Source: an uncultured Bacteroidales bacterium
GTDB taxonomy: Bacteria; Bacteroidota; Bacteroidia; Bacteroidales; Paludibacteraceae
Direction: 5' to 3'
Assembly: GCA_937916355.1 (NCBI GenBank)
Contig: CALFTM010000072.1
Location: forward strand, 1-63,252
DNA: 63,252 bases
This document shows positions 42,880-49,945 of this stretch, piece by piece. The position numbers and the translations under genes were made by a program. The notes under the pieces were generated by a model. The model worked only from the letters and a program-made list of their open reading frames with translations. It did not search any database and had not been told where the DNA came from. Numbering within the stretch: the stretch's first letter is position 1; each line of letters starts with the position of its first letter.

Positions 42880-43491
42880 TCAGCAAATTGAGAAATCCAG
42901 CAATTTTTGATCTTCGATGAATCCTTCTAAGTGATCTCCTATTTTTACAGGTCCTACTCCGACTGGAGTTCCCGTGAAAATGAGGTCGCCGGTCTTCAAT
43001 GTAAAAAAACGGCTGACGAAAGAAATTATTTTCTCCGGAGAAAAAATCATATCCTTTGTATTCCCTTTTTGAACCGTCTCTCCGTTGATGTTAAGTGAAA
43101 AATTCAAATTAGAGAGGTTGAAATCCTCTTTGGGGAGGAATTGGCTGATAGGTGCGGAGTTATCGAATGCTTTACATAATTCCCATGGCGTTCCATTTGC
43201 TTTGAACTCATTTTGCAGATCCCTTGCAGTAAAGTCGATGCCCAATCCGATTGCGTCATAATATCGGTCGGCAAACTTCTCAGAAATGTTTTTCCCCATC
43301 TTGGAGATGCGTAGAACAATCTCTGTCTCATAATCAATTTGAGACGAGAAGTCTGGAAGGAAGAACGGTTTGTTGTCCCTCAGCAGGGAAGTTTCCGGTT
43401 TCATGAAAATCACCGGTTGTTTCGGCAAATTCCCCTGATTCAACTCCTTATTGTGATCGAGATAATTCCAACCTACTGCCAATATCTTCAT
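42880..43491 (-). CDS. Fumarylacetoacetate hydrolase family protein (acylpyruvase-like)
   Basis: A 203-residue metal-dependent hydrolase. The metal-binding motif is seen as DYETEIVLRISK (Glu pair) and an Asp in GIDFTARDLQNE. Then come WELCKAFDNSAPI and TGDLIFTGTPVGVGPV, all typical of the short FAH/YcgM-like form that cleaves acylpyruvates or decarboxylates oxaloacetate. The substrate is not determinable here. It precedes porU in the same direction; its promoter may also serve porU, since I see no -7 box in the 48-base gap. Confidence 0.88.
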   Translation of the reverse strand: MKILAVGWNYLDHNKELNQGNLPKQPVIFMKPETSLLRDNKPFFLPDFSSQIDYETEIVLRISKMGKNISEKFADRYYDAIGLGIDFTARDLQNEFKANGTPWELCKAFDNSAPISQFLPKEDFNLSNLNFSLNINGETVQKGNTKDMIFSPEKIISFVSRFFTLKTGDLIFTGTPVGVGPVKIGDHLEGFIEDQKLLDFSIC

Positions 43492-43520
43492 AAGAGAAAA
43501 GAATTTACAAAATTAATACG

Positions 43521-43551
43521 CAAACTTACAAAAAAAACGGATAGTTTACAA
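43521..43551 (-). promoter_or_regulatory. Promoter of the acylpyruvase-like gene (and possibly porU)
   Basis: Minus-strand TAAGTTTG (43528-43521) with TTG (43551-43549) 20 bases upstream. It lies 29 bases before the ATG. Confidence 0.7.
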
Positions 43552-43675
43552 CCGTAGTATATTTAAGAACTTGCCATAAATCTTTTTTGTATTTAAGTTT
43601 CTTTTTCTCAATGAGATAAAAGTTTTTTTTAAAGATTAAAATTTAATTTATATTTGACTGATTATCAATATATTA

Positions 43676-43683
43676 CCCCCCCC
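43676..43683. repeat. Homopolymer tract of eight C upstream of the DUF4153 promoter
   Basis: Eight consecutive C in a region that is otherwise about 80 percent A and T, 41 bases upstream of the -33 element at 43725. Length could vary by replication slippage. Confidence 0.6.
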
Positions 43684-43724
43684 ATTCCTTTTTTATTATT
43701 CTATTTAAAATTAGATGAAAAACA

Positions 43725-43757
43725 TTTGTTTCCCTAAAGAAAATTATATTACCTTTG
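43725..43757 (+). promoter_or_regulatory. Promoter of the DUF4153 gene
   Basis: TTTG (43725-43728), 21 bases, TACCTTTG (43750-43757): an exact match to the Bacteroidota consensus. Transcription should start near 43762-43765, just before the pseudoknot element. Confidence 0.85.
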
Positions 43758-43771
43758 TAGAAACTAAAACA

Positions 43772-43840
43772 CATTAGCAGTAGTTTAAATGAGGTTCTGA
43801 TTGCTTGCTAATGCAAAAAAATGTACTTATAGAATCTCTC
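43772..43840 (+). ncRNA. Pseudoknot leader RNA element, copy A
   Basis: Stem P1: CATTAGCA (43772-43779) with TGCTAATG (43806-43813), 8 bp. P2: GAGGTTCT (43791-43798) inside the P1 loop with AGAATCTC (43831-43838) downstream, 8 bp with one G-U pair. Together these make an H-type pseudoknot with an A-rich third loop (seven A). A second copy lies at 48833-48899; over a 41-base core the two share 31 bases and have equal length. The element begins about 14 bases after the -7 box, so it is in the 5' leader. No known class is recognised; the function is unknown. Confidence 0.65.
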
Positions 43841-43867
43841 TTAAAAAATTATTTAACACTTTATCTC

Positions 43868-45652
43868 ATGTTTAATCTGCAATCCTTTCTATCCCATGCC
43901 AAAGATTTTATGAAAAGTGCAAAGTACTACCCTGTAGAGTTGTGCATGTCTTTGTTTTTATTTTTTTCCTTCGTAATTAGGGTGGAATTTGTAGAAATGC
44001 CTCGGTCAGATTGTTTCCTTGACTTTTTTTTGCCAATATGGACATTCTGTGTCCTTCCGTTTGTCATAACCATCATAATTCGATGCGACTGGTGGAATCG
44101 AACGAAAAGCAACATTGCTAAATATGCATACTATGCAAGCGGTCTGTTGCTGTTACTGCCGGGAGTAATCTTCTATGACTTTGATAAGGTGAGCATAGAA
44201 ATCATTTGTGGCACATATCTTCTCGCTTTTGGATTGTTTATCTCTTCCGGGTTGTATTGGGATAACCGTAAATATGCCTATAGTGGAAGCCAGATGTTTC
44301 ATCAGCTTTGTTCTTCTGTCATTGTAGCCGGCGTGTTCGTCCTTGCCTACTTTGCAGTAGTAGGTTCGATAATCTATCTTTTTCTTGATTATTCTTCTGA
44401 AAGTGTAAAAAATAGCTTTGTCATCCGCTGTTTGGTGTTGTACGGAAGTTGGTTCATAGCATCAGTGTTTTTCCCAATGTTCCTGACTCATAAAATAATA
44501 GAGGTCAGAGAGCAAAAGGAAGAAGACGTGTCAAGAGTGCTCAATTTCTGCGCCAACTACATTCTCATCCCTTTTCTACTTATCTACACGATTATTTTAT
44601 ACGTATATGCGTGCAAGATATTAATTCAGTGGAATCTGCCTCAAGGAATGGTGAGTTGGATGGTGATCGTGTATATCTTCTTGGCATTCATTGGCCACGC
44701 ATTGCAGAATATCATCAGCAACAAGCGATTTGAACGCTTCTTCCGTTTCCTTCCCTATATTTCCATCGTTCCGCTTGTCTTGTATTGGGTTGGTTTAGGC
44801 AGACGCTTGTCCGACTATGGTTTGACAGAGAGCAGAATCTATCTTTTGGTGTTTGGTATTTTGGCTACGATCTTCATGGTCTTTTTACTTTTCAAAAAGA
44901 CCAACCATTACCTGTTGATGTCAGGCATCGCATCTGTTGCCATCATTTTTCTTGCTTACGTGCCATGGACAAACGCCACTTGTTTGGCTGCGTTAAGCCA
45001 ACTATCAACGGTAAACGATTTTGTGGAGAAATACGATCTGCTAAATGAAAAGCAGCGTCAATTCAAGGAGTATAAAGATTGGAATGCAGATGCGATAGCA
45101 GATACAACAGGGTTAAAGAACTTCGTTTCCGCCTATTCATATCTCGGAGACTACTCTGTGAAGAAAAAAGTAGAAAATGTCATTCAATATGATTCCGTTT
45201 ATTCCATTTATGGGCACTTGCCAGCAGAAATAAAACACAAAAAAGACAGACAAGTATCACCCTATGATGACACTAATTCTTATTTTTCACATAAAAGACC
45301 CGACTACCCAATTGATGTGAAAAAGTATCCGTTCTTTTGCAAAAAAGTCCGCGTGGATCTCCGGTATGAAGACGATGCTCTCATGTATATATACGACGGA
45401 CTTGAACTGATAACCACAATAGATTTGAAATCACATATTAAAGACAACTTTTCTGTCATTCGTCAAAACTCTATTCCAAAGGAAAAAACAGAACAGGTTT
45501 TCACAATCAAAAATGACTCTGTTTTAGTCGTCTTCAACGATATTTCTGTCGATGTTATTAGAGAAAGCAATCAAATCACCAACTTGCGATCCGATGAAGT
45601 GCTGATTTTCTCTGTGCGTTCGTTGGAGGAAGTTTACATAATATGTTATTAG
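43868..45652 (+). CDS. DUF4153 integral membrane protein
   Basis: A 594-residue inner-membrane protein with about 11-12 predicted helices in the first ~370 residues and a soluble C-terminal region (~385-594). ATG 43868 (MFNLQSFLSHAKDF) is chosen; the longer frame begins at TTG 43805, inside the pseudoknot element. The motif RDRxxY-like pattern common in DUF4153 is seen as ESRIYLLVFGILATIFM. Function is unknown. It is single, with a consensus promoter, an upstream C8 tract and a structured leader. Confidence 0.8.
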   Translation: MFNLQSFLSHAKDFMKSAKYYPVELCMSLFLFFSFVIRVEFVEMPRSDCFLDFFLPIWTFCVLPFVITIIIRCDWWNRTKSNIAKYAYYASGLLLLLPGVIFYDFDKVSIEIICGTYLLAFGLFISSGLYWDNRKYAYSGSQMFHQLCSSVIVAGVFVLAYFAVVGSIIYLFLDYSSESVKNSFVIRCLVLYGSWFIASVFFPMFLTHKIIEVREQKEEDVSRVLNFCANYILIPFLLIYTIILYVYACKILIQWNLPQGMVSWMVIVYIFLAFIGHALQNIISNKRFERFFRFLPYISIVPLVLYWVGLGRRLSDYGLTESRIYLLVFGILATIFMVFLLFKKTNHYLLMSGIASVAIIFLAYVPWTNATCLAALSQLSTVNDFVEKYDLLNEKQRQFKEYKDWNADAIADTTGLKNFVSAYSYLGDYSVKKKVENVIQYDSVYSIYGHLPAEIKHKKDRQVSPYDDTNSYFSHKRPDYPIDVKKYPFFCKKVRVDLRYEDDALMYIYDGLELITTIDLKSHIKDNFSVIRQNSIPKEKTEQVFTIKNDSVLVVFNDISVDVIRESNQITNLRSDEVLIFSVRSLEEVYIICY

Positions 45653-45706
45653 GTAATTGACAGGAGGGGTGAGAAATGAAACTCTAAAAATAAGTAAAAG
45701 AAATTC

Positions 45707-45737
45707 TTGCATATAAGAAAAAAAACTGCTAATTTTG
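45707..45737 (+). promoter_or_regulatory. rplM operon promoter
   Basis: TTG (45707-45709), 20 bases, TAATTTTG (45730-45737). It leaves a ~100-base leader before rplM. Confidence 0.75.
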
Positions 45738-45776
45738 CGGTCGATTTATTATCCAATAAAGTAGTCAAAAGTTTTT

Positions 45777-45809
45777 TGCCGGGAAAGTTTGCCCGAAACC
45801 GGAACGGCA
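45777..45809 (+). promoter_or_regulatory. Structured leader of rplM, candidate autoregulatory site
   Basis: A GC-rich patch in an AT-rich leader. TGCCG (45777-45781) can pair with CGGCA (45805-45809), enclosing GGG/CCC arms. Ribosomal-protein leaders that bind their own product are known in many bacteria, including an L13 leader in Firmicutes. That this one acts the same way is inference. Confidence 0.45.
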
Positions 45810-45845
45810 GTGAAAGATTAATTAACTAATTAAAAAGGAATTAAA

Positions 45846-46301
45846 GTGGATACTTTAAGTTTTAAAACGATTTCAGCCAATGCTGCTACAGTAACCAAGG
45901 AATGGGTTGTTGTAGATGCGACTGACCAGCCGTTAGGACGTTTGGGTTCTAAAGTTGCTAAGTTGCTTAGAGGCAAGTACAAACCAAACTTCACTCCGCA
46001 CGTTGATTGTGGAGACAATGTAATCATTATCAATGCAGATAAGGTTAAGATTACAGGAAAGAAGGCAACTGACCGTATTTATTTGAGATACACAGGTTAT
46101 CCTGGAGGTCAGAGAGAGTTCACTCCTGGTGAATTGTTGGCTAAGAGCCCAGAAAAACTTCTTAAGAAGGTGGTGAAGGGTATGTTGCCAAAGAACCGTC
46201 TTGGAAGTGCGATTTTGCGTAATCTTTATGTTTATGCAGGAAATGAGCACAACCATACAGCTCAACAACCTAAACAACTCGATTTAAACTCAATTAAGTA
46301 A
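45846..46301 (+). CDS. rplM: 50S ribosomal protein L13
   Basis: 151 residues. The start is GTG 45846 (MDTLSFKTISANAATVTKEW); no ATG lies nearby in frame. Conserved L13 motifs are VVDATDQPLGRLGSKVAKLL, YLRYTGYPGG and GMLPKNRLG, shortened here to the clearest parts. It is followed 4 bases later by rpsI, as in nearly all bacteria, and heads a transcript that probably continues to tsf. Confidence 0.97.
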   Translation: MDTLSFKTISANAATVTKEWVVVDATDQPLGRLGSKVAKLLRGKYKPNFTPHVDCGDNVIIINADKVKITGKKATDRIYLRYTGYPGGQREFTPGELLAKSPEKLLKKVVKGMLPKNRLGSAILRNLYVYAGNEHNHTAQQPKQLDLNSIK

Positions 46302-46305
46302 GGTT

Positions 46306-46692
46306 ATGGAAGTAATAAATGCAATTGGTAGAAGAAAGTCGGCGGTAGCTCGTGTATACCTTAGCGAAGGAAATGGAGAAATTGTGATCAATGGAAAGGA
46401 TTTGGCTACATATTTCCCTTCTGGTATCTTACAATATGTTGTAAAGCAACCATTGAATCAACTTAGTGTGGCTGACAAGTACAATGTGAAGGCAAATCTT
46501 GATGGTGGAGGTTTCACTGGTCAAGCAGAAGCTCTCAGATTGGCGATCGCTCGTGCCCTTGTTAAATTGGACGAGGAGAACAAGCCAGCTTTGAAGAAGG
46601 AAGGTTTCTTGACTCGTGATGCTCGTGAGGTAGAGCGTAAGAAACCAGGTCGTCCTAAGGCAAGAAAGAGATTCCAGTTCAGTAAACGTTAG
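46306..46692 (+). CDS. rpsI: 30S ribosomal protein S9
   Basis: 128 residues, standard for S9. It starts MEVINAIGRRKSAVARVYL, contains GGGFTGQAEALRLAIARAL and ends KKPGRPKARKRFQFSKR; this C-terminal basic tail with a final Lys-Arg reaches the P-site tRNA in known ribosomes. It lies 4 bases after rplM. Confidence 0.98.
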   Translation: MEVINAIGRRKSAVARVYLSEGNGEIVINGKDLATYFPSGILQYVVKQPLNQLSVADKYNVKANLDGGGFTGQAEALRLAIARALVKLDEENKPALKKEGFLTRDAREVERKKPGRPKARKRFQFSKR

Positions 46693-46764
46693 TGCTTGGA
46701 GGGAGTGGCTATTGCGGATTTTTCGGCTATATGCACATTCCTTTGGTAGGACGTTTAGTATCTA

Positions 46765-46803
46765 AATCGGTCAGACTTCCAGAAAAGGGACTACTGGGCG
46801 ATT
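46765..46803 (+). promoter_or_regulatory. Hairpin in the rpsI-rpsB spacer, candidate S2 leader
   Basis: In the 151-base spacer AATCG (46765-46769) pairs with CGATT (46799-46803), enclosing CCAG (46779-46782) with CTGG (46794-46797). No TAnnTTTG box or terminator is seen, so rpsB is probably transcribed from rplM. The fold may be an S2-binding control site (inference). Confidence 0.4.
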
Positions 46804-46843
46804 GAGTAAATTAAGAATGTAAACGATTAAAAAAACAAAAAAA

Positions 46844-47647
46844 ATGTCAAGAACTAATTTTGATGAATTATTAGATGCAGGTTGTCATTTCGGACACTTG
46901 AAAAGAAAGTGGAATCCAGCGATGGCTCCTTATATCTTCATGGAACGTAACGGTATCCATATTATTGATCTTCACAAGACTGTTGTAAAAATCGATGAGG
47001 CTGCTGCCGCATTGAAGCAAGTTGCAAAATCGGGCAAAAAGATTCTTTTTGTTGCAACAAAGAAGCAAGCAAAGCAAGTCGTAGCGGACAAAGCGTCTGA
47101 GGCTTCTATGCCATACGTTACAGAGCGTTGGGCTGGTGGTATGTTGACCAACTTCCCTACAATCCGTAAGGCAATCAAGAAGATGACTCTTATCGACAAA
47201 TTGTCTAACGACGGTACTTACGATAACCTCTCAAAGAGAGAGAAATTGCAAGTTTCTCGTCAGCGTGCTAAGTTGGAGAAGAACTTGGGTTCTATCGCTG
47301 ACATGACAAGACTCCCAGCTGCTCTTTTCGTAATCGACGTTACAAAAGAGGCTATCGCAGTTAAGGAGGCTAAGAGATTGGGTATTCCAGTGTTCGGTAT
47401 CGTAGATACAAACTCTAACCCTAATGACATCGATTTCGTTATTCCTGCTAATGACGATGCAACAAAGTCTGTTGACGTAATCTTGTCTGCTCTTTTCGGT
47501 GCAATCAAGGAAGGTCTTGAGGAGAGAAAAGTAGAGAAAGAGGAGTCTGAGGCTGCTGAAGGCGCAGAGAAGAAAGAGCGCAAACGTGCAGCTAAGAAGA
47601 CTGCTAAGTCTGAGGCTGCTGCAGAAGAGGTTAAGGCAGAAGAGTAA
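46844..47647 (+). CDS. rpsB: 30S ribosomal protein S2
   Basis: 267 residues. The start MSRTNFDELLDAGCHFGHL, the segment RWAGGMLTNFPTIRKAI and GIPVFGIVDTNSNP are typical S2 motifs. The last ~35 residues form a Lys/Glu/Ala-rich extension (EAAEGAEKKERKRAAKK) beyond the conserved core, which is found in other Bacteroidota S2 proteins. tsf follows after 27 bases, the usual rpsB-tsf pair. Confidence 0.98.
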   Translation: MSRTNFDELLDAGCHFGHLKRKWNPAMAPYIFMERNGIHIIDLHKTVVKIDEAAAALKQVAKSGKKILFVATKKQAKQVVADKASEASMPYVTERWAGGMLTNFPTIRKAIKKMTLIDKLSNDGTYDNLSKREKLQVSRQRAKLEKNLGSIADMTRLPAALFVIDVTKEAIAVKEAKRLGIPVFGIVDTNSNPNDIDFVIPANDDATKSVDVILSALFGAIKEGLEERKVEKEESEAAEGAEKKERKRAAKKTAKSEAAAEEVKAEE

Positions 47648-47674
47648 TTTTATTAACGATTAAATTTTACAACA

Positions 47675-48667
47675 ATGGCTATTTCAATGGCTGATATCAG
47701 CAAATTGCGCTCAATGACTGGTGCGGGTATGATGGATTGCAAGAAGGCTCTTACTGAGGCTGAAGGCGATTTCGACAAAGCTGTCGAGATTATCCGCAAG
47801 AGAGGTCAGGCAATTGCTGCAAAGAGAAGTGATCGTGATGCGGCAGAAGGTTGCATCCTCGCTGGTGCAAAGGATGGTTTCGCTGCTACTATCGCTTTGA
47901 AGTGTGAAACTGATTTCGTGGCAAAGAATGCGGATTTCATCGCTCTTGCTCAACAAATTTTGGATAAGGCAATCGAAGCAAAACCAGCAACCCTTGAGGA
48001 GTTGAATGGTTTGTCTATCGGAAATTCTACAATCCAACAATTGATCACTGACCGCTCTGGTGTTACAGGTGAGAAGATGGAGTTGGGTATGTACGAGTTC
48101 GTTAATGGAGAGGCTACATTCGCTTACATCCACCCGGGAAATCGTTTGGCTTCTGTGGTTGCGTTCAACCAAAAGGGTATTGACGAGCAAGTATACAAGG
48201 ATATTGCAATGCAGATTGCCGCAATGAATCCTGTTGCTGTAGATGAGGCAGGTGTGTCTGCTGAAGTGATCGAAAAAGAGAAAGAGGTTGCAATCGAAAA
48301 GACTAAGCAAGACCAAATCGCTAAGGCTGTGGAGGTTGCGCTTAAGAAGGCTGGAATCAATCCTGCTCACGTAGATTCTGAGGATCATATCGAGTCTAAC
48401 ATGGCTAAGGGATGGATTACTGCTGAGGATGCTGCTAAAGCTCGCGAAATTAAAGAGAAGGTGGCTGCAGAAAAGGCAGAGAGCTTGCCTGCTCAAATGA
48501 TCGAGAATATCGTTAAGGGTCGTATCGCTAAGTTCTTCAAAGAGTGTACTTTGTTGGAGCAAGCGTTCATCAAGGATCAGAAAGCTTCTGTCTCTGATTA
48601 TTTGAAGTCTGTATCTAAAGACTTGACAGTGACTTCTTTCAAACGTATTACTTTGAATCAAGAGTAA
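47675..48667 (+). CDS. tsf: Elongation factor Ts
   Basis: Nucleotide-exchange factor for EF-Tu. The 330 residues are longer than in E. coli. It starts MAISMADISKLRSMTGAGMM and continues DCKKALTEAEGDFDKAVEII, the conserved N-terminal UBA-like module. LKCETDFVAKN is the EF-Tu-contacting motif. The middle has a charged helical stretch (KEKEVAIEKTKQDQIAKAV), then EDAAKAREIKEKVAAEKAE. It is the last gene before a strong terminator. Confidence 0.97.
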   Translation: MAISMADISKLRSMTGAGMMDCKKALTEAEGDFDKAVEIIRKRGQAIAAKRSDRDAAEGCILAGAKDGFAATIALKCETDFVAKNADFIALAQQILDKAIEAKPATLEELNGLSIGNSTIQQLITDRSGVTGEKMELGMYEFVNGEATFAYIHPGNRLASVVAFNQKGIDEQVYKDIAMQIAAMNPVAVDEAGVSAEVIEKEKEVAIEKTKQDQIAKAVEVALKKAGINPAHVDSEDHIESNMAKGWITAEDAAKAREIKEKVAAEKAESLPAQMIENIVKGRIAKFFKECTLLEQAFIKDQKASVSDYLKSVSKDLTVTSFKRITLNQE

Positions 48668-48690
48668 TTGTATCTTAAATGATATGTACG

Positions 48691-48726
48691 AACGAGGAGG
48701 ATTTTTAGGTCTTCCTCGTTTTGTTT
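48691..48726 (+). terminator. Terminator after tsf
   Basis: AACGAGGAGGA (48691-48701) pairs with TCTTCCTCGTT (48710-48720), with one G-U pair, then TTGTTTT. Confidence 0.88.
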
Positions 48727-48810
48727 TATTGTAGATTGTATGTTGTTGTGGAGAATATACTTTGAAAAAAATGATTTAAAAATATTCGCTTTTATATAAA
48801 AAAATTATAT

Positions 48811-48818
48811 TAAATTTG
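48811..48818 (+). promoter_or_regulatory. Promoter -7 box upstream of pseudoknot copy B
   Basis: TAAATTTG matches TAnnTTTG. TTCG at 48785-48788 is a one-mismatch -33 candidate at 22 bases. The start site would fall just before the RNA element. Confidence 0.65.
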
Positions 48819-48832
48819 TGATAATAAAAAAT

Positions 48833-48899
48833 GCTTTAGCGGTAGCCTTAATGGGGTTCAGACTATCTGCTAATGCAAAAATGATTTGTAGAACCTCTC
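48833..48899 (+). ncRNA. Pseudoknot leader RNA element, copy B
   Basis: P1: GCTTTAGCG (48833-48841) with TGCTAATGC (48868-48876), one U-U mismatch. P2: GGGGTTC (48853-48859) with GAACCTC (48891-48897), 7 bp. Compared with copy A, the G-U at 43794/43835 becomes G-C and the A-U at 43792/43837 becomes G-U, so pairing is kept. The third loop again starts with a run of A. Its P2 3' strand ends seven bases before ATG 48904 and about 19 before ATG 48916, so folding could mask the start of translation. Confidence 0.65.
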
Positions 48900-48915
48900 T
48901 TATATGATTATGCTT

Positions 48916-49359
48916 ATGAAAAAGATAGGGATTGTTTTTTTTACATTATTTGTCACATTGGGTTTGGTTTCATGTTTTTATGAAGAAGACTCAAGATATG
49001 ATTATGATTATGAAATAGAGGATTGTCTGATAGATGGAATGTGGACATTGGACAAGGTTGTCTCCTACGAAGGCGATAGCCGCTTCGATTATAGTTACAC
49101 AACGTATCCTATTCCTACGACGATGAGGTTCTTTTACGATGGAACGGCGGAGATTCAAGAACCCGGTGGCCGCTACTCGGGAACTTGGCATATTGATTCT
49201 GGTATTTTAATAGTGGATATGTATGATTATTGGGGGCATTATTCAGGTTCTTATGAGTATGGTGTCTATAGTTATTCGCCACACTTGCTTATCCTTTCTT
49301 ATTATACAGAGGATAGATATGGATCGCTTTGTCTTGTGGAGGAGTATTACGGACGTTGA
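48916..49359 (+). CDS. Lipocalin-like lipoprotein, paralogue 1
   Basis: A small envelope lipoprotein. I prefer ATG 48916 (MKKIGIVFFTLFVTLGLVSC, 147 residues), which gives a clean lipoprotein signal with Cys20; in-frame ATGs at 48904 and 48910 are possible. The mature part is rich in Tyr and Asp and forms short strands (DCLIDGMWTLDKVVSYEG, GTWHIDSGILIVDMYDYWG). It resembles the lipocalin-like/DUF families of Bacteroidota. It is clearly related to the next gene. The leader holds pseudoknot copy B. Function unknown. Confidence 0.75.
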   Translation: MKKIGIVFFTLFVTLGLVSCFYEEDSRYDYDYEIEDCLIDGMWTLDKVVSYEGDSRFDYSYTTYPIPTTMRFFYDGTAEIQEPGGRYSGTWHIDSGILIVDMYDYWGHYSGSYEYGVYSYSPHLLILSYYTEDRYGSLCLVEEYYGR

Positions 49360-49451
49360 TTTATAGACCGAAATGACTTTTGCAGATATTAGATAGAGAG
49401 GAGTTTTTTCGTATTCTTTATGATTGTGGAGGTGATGATGATTTTTATTTG

Positions 49452-49459
49452 TAACTTTG
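49452..49459 (+). promoter_or_regulatory. Promoter -7 box of lipoprotein paralogue 2
   Basis: TAACTTTG, 33 bases before ATG 49493. The leader is short and lacks the pseudoknot element. Confidence 0.6.
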
Positions 49460-49492
49460 CGCAAGTAATAAATTTAATTGTATAATATTCTT

Positions 49493-49912
49493 ATGAGAAA
49501 TTTTAGAATTTTATCTTCTATTCTATTATTGTTTTTAGGTTTAGTTTCTTTCTGCTCATGTAGTTGGGAGGGCGGAAGTGGAAATGGTTATGTTTTATCT
49601 GATTGTCTGGTCGGAGAGCCTTGGATACGAACAAAGGTGTTGTTCTATGAAGGGGGTAGGAGTTCCGAAAAAAAAGAGAGCCCCAAAGAAATGGTGTTCT
49701 TCGAGAATGGTGATTATGAAGAGTATAATGGTTACGGAGCGAGTTATTATGGTGATTGGTCATTCGGTTCAGGGATGCTCTCCGTTGATTTATATGATTA
49801 TTATGGTTATTATACAACATATAAATATGAAGTGGAGAGTTATTCTCCAACTTCTTTGGTTCTTTCCTATTATTCGCAAGATTGTCTTATAGAGGAATAT
49901 TACAAGCGTTGA
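49493..49912 (+). CDS. Lipocalin-like lipoprotein, paralogue 2
   Basis: A 139-residue lipoprotein from ATG 49493 (MRNFRILSSILLLFLGLVSF, then CSCSW, with the lipid Cys at 21 or 23). The longer frame starts at TTG and is unlikely. It shares with paralogue 1 the segments DCLVGEPW, SGMLSVDLYDYYGYY, ESYSPTSLVLSYYSQD and the ending EEYYKR, so the two arose by tandem duplication. It is followed after 33 bases by the AICAR transformylase gene. Function unknown. Confidence 0.75.
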   Translation: MRNFRILSSILLLFLGLVSFCSCSWEGGSGNGYVLSDCLVGEPWIRTKVLFYEGGRSSEKKESPKEMVFFENGDYEEYNGYGASYYGDWSFGSGMLSVDLYDYYGYYTTYKYEVESYSPTSLVLSYYSQDCLIEEYYKR

Positions 49913-49945
49913 TCTAAAAAAACGAGTTATCATTTCAAAATTTAT

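Noticed and set aside
43772..43840. Pseudoknot element as SAM-II or preQ1 riboswitch
   Set aside because: The topology is similar, but the conserved bases of those classes are not recognisable and the downstream genes are not in methionine or queuosine metabolism.
47711..48661. Long open frame (316 codons) on the minus strand opposite tsf
   Set aside because: It mirrors the codon pattern of EF-Ts, has low-complexity Ser/Leu/His content and no family resemblance; tsf is unmistakable.
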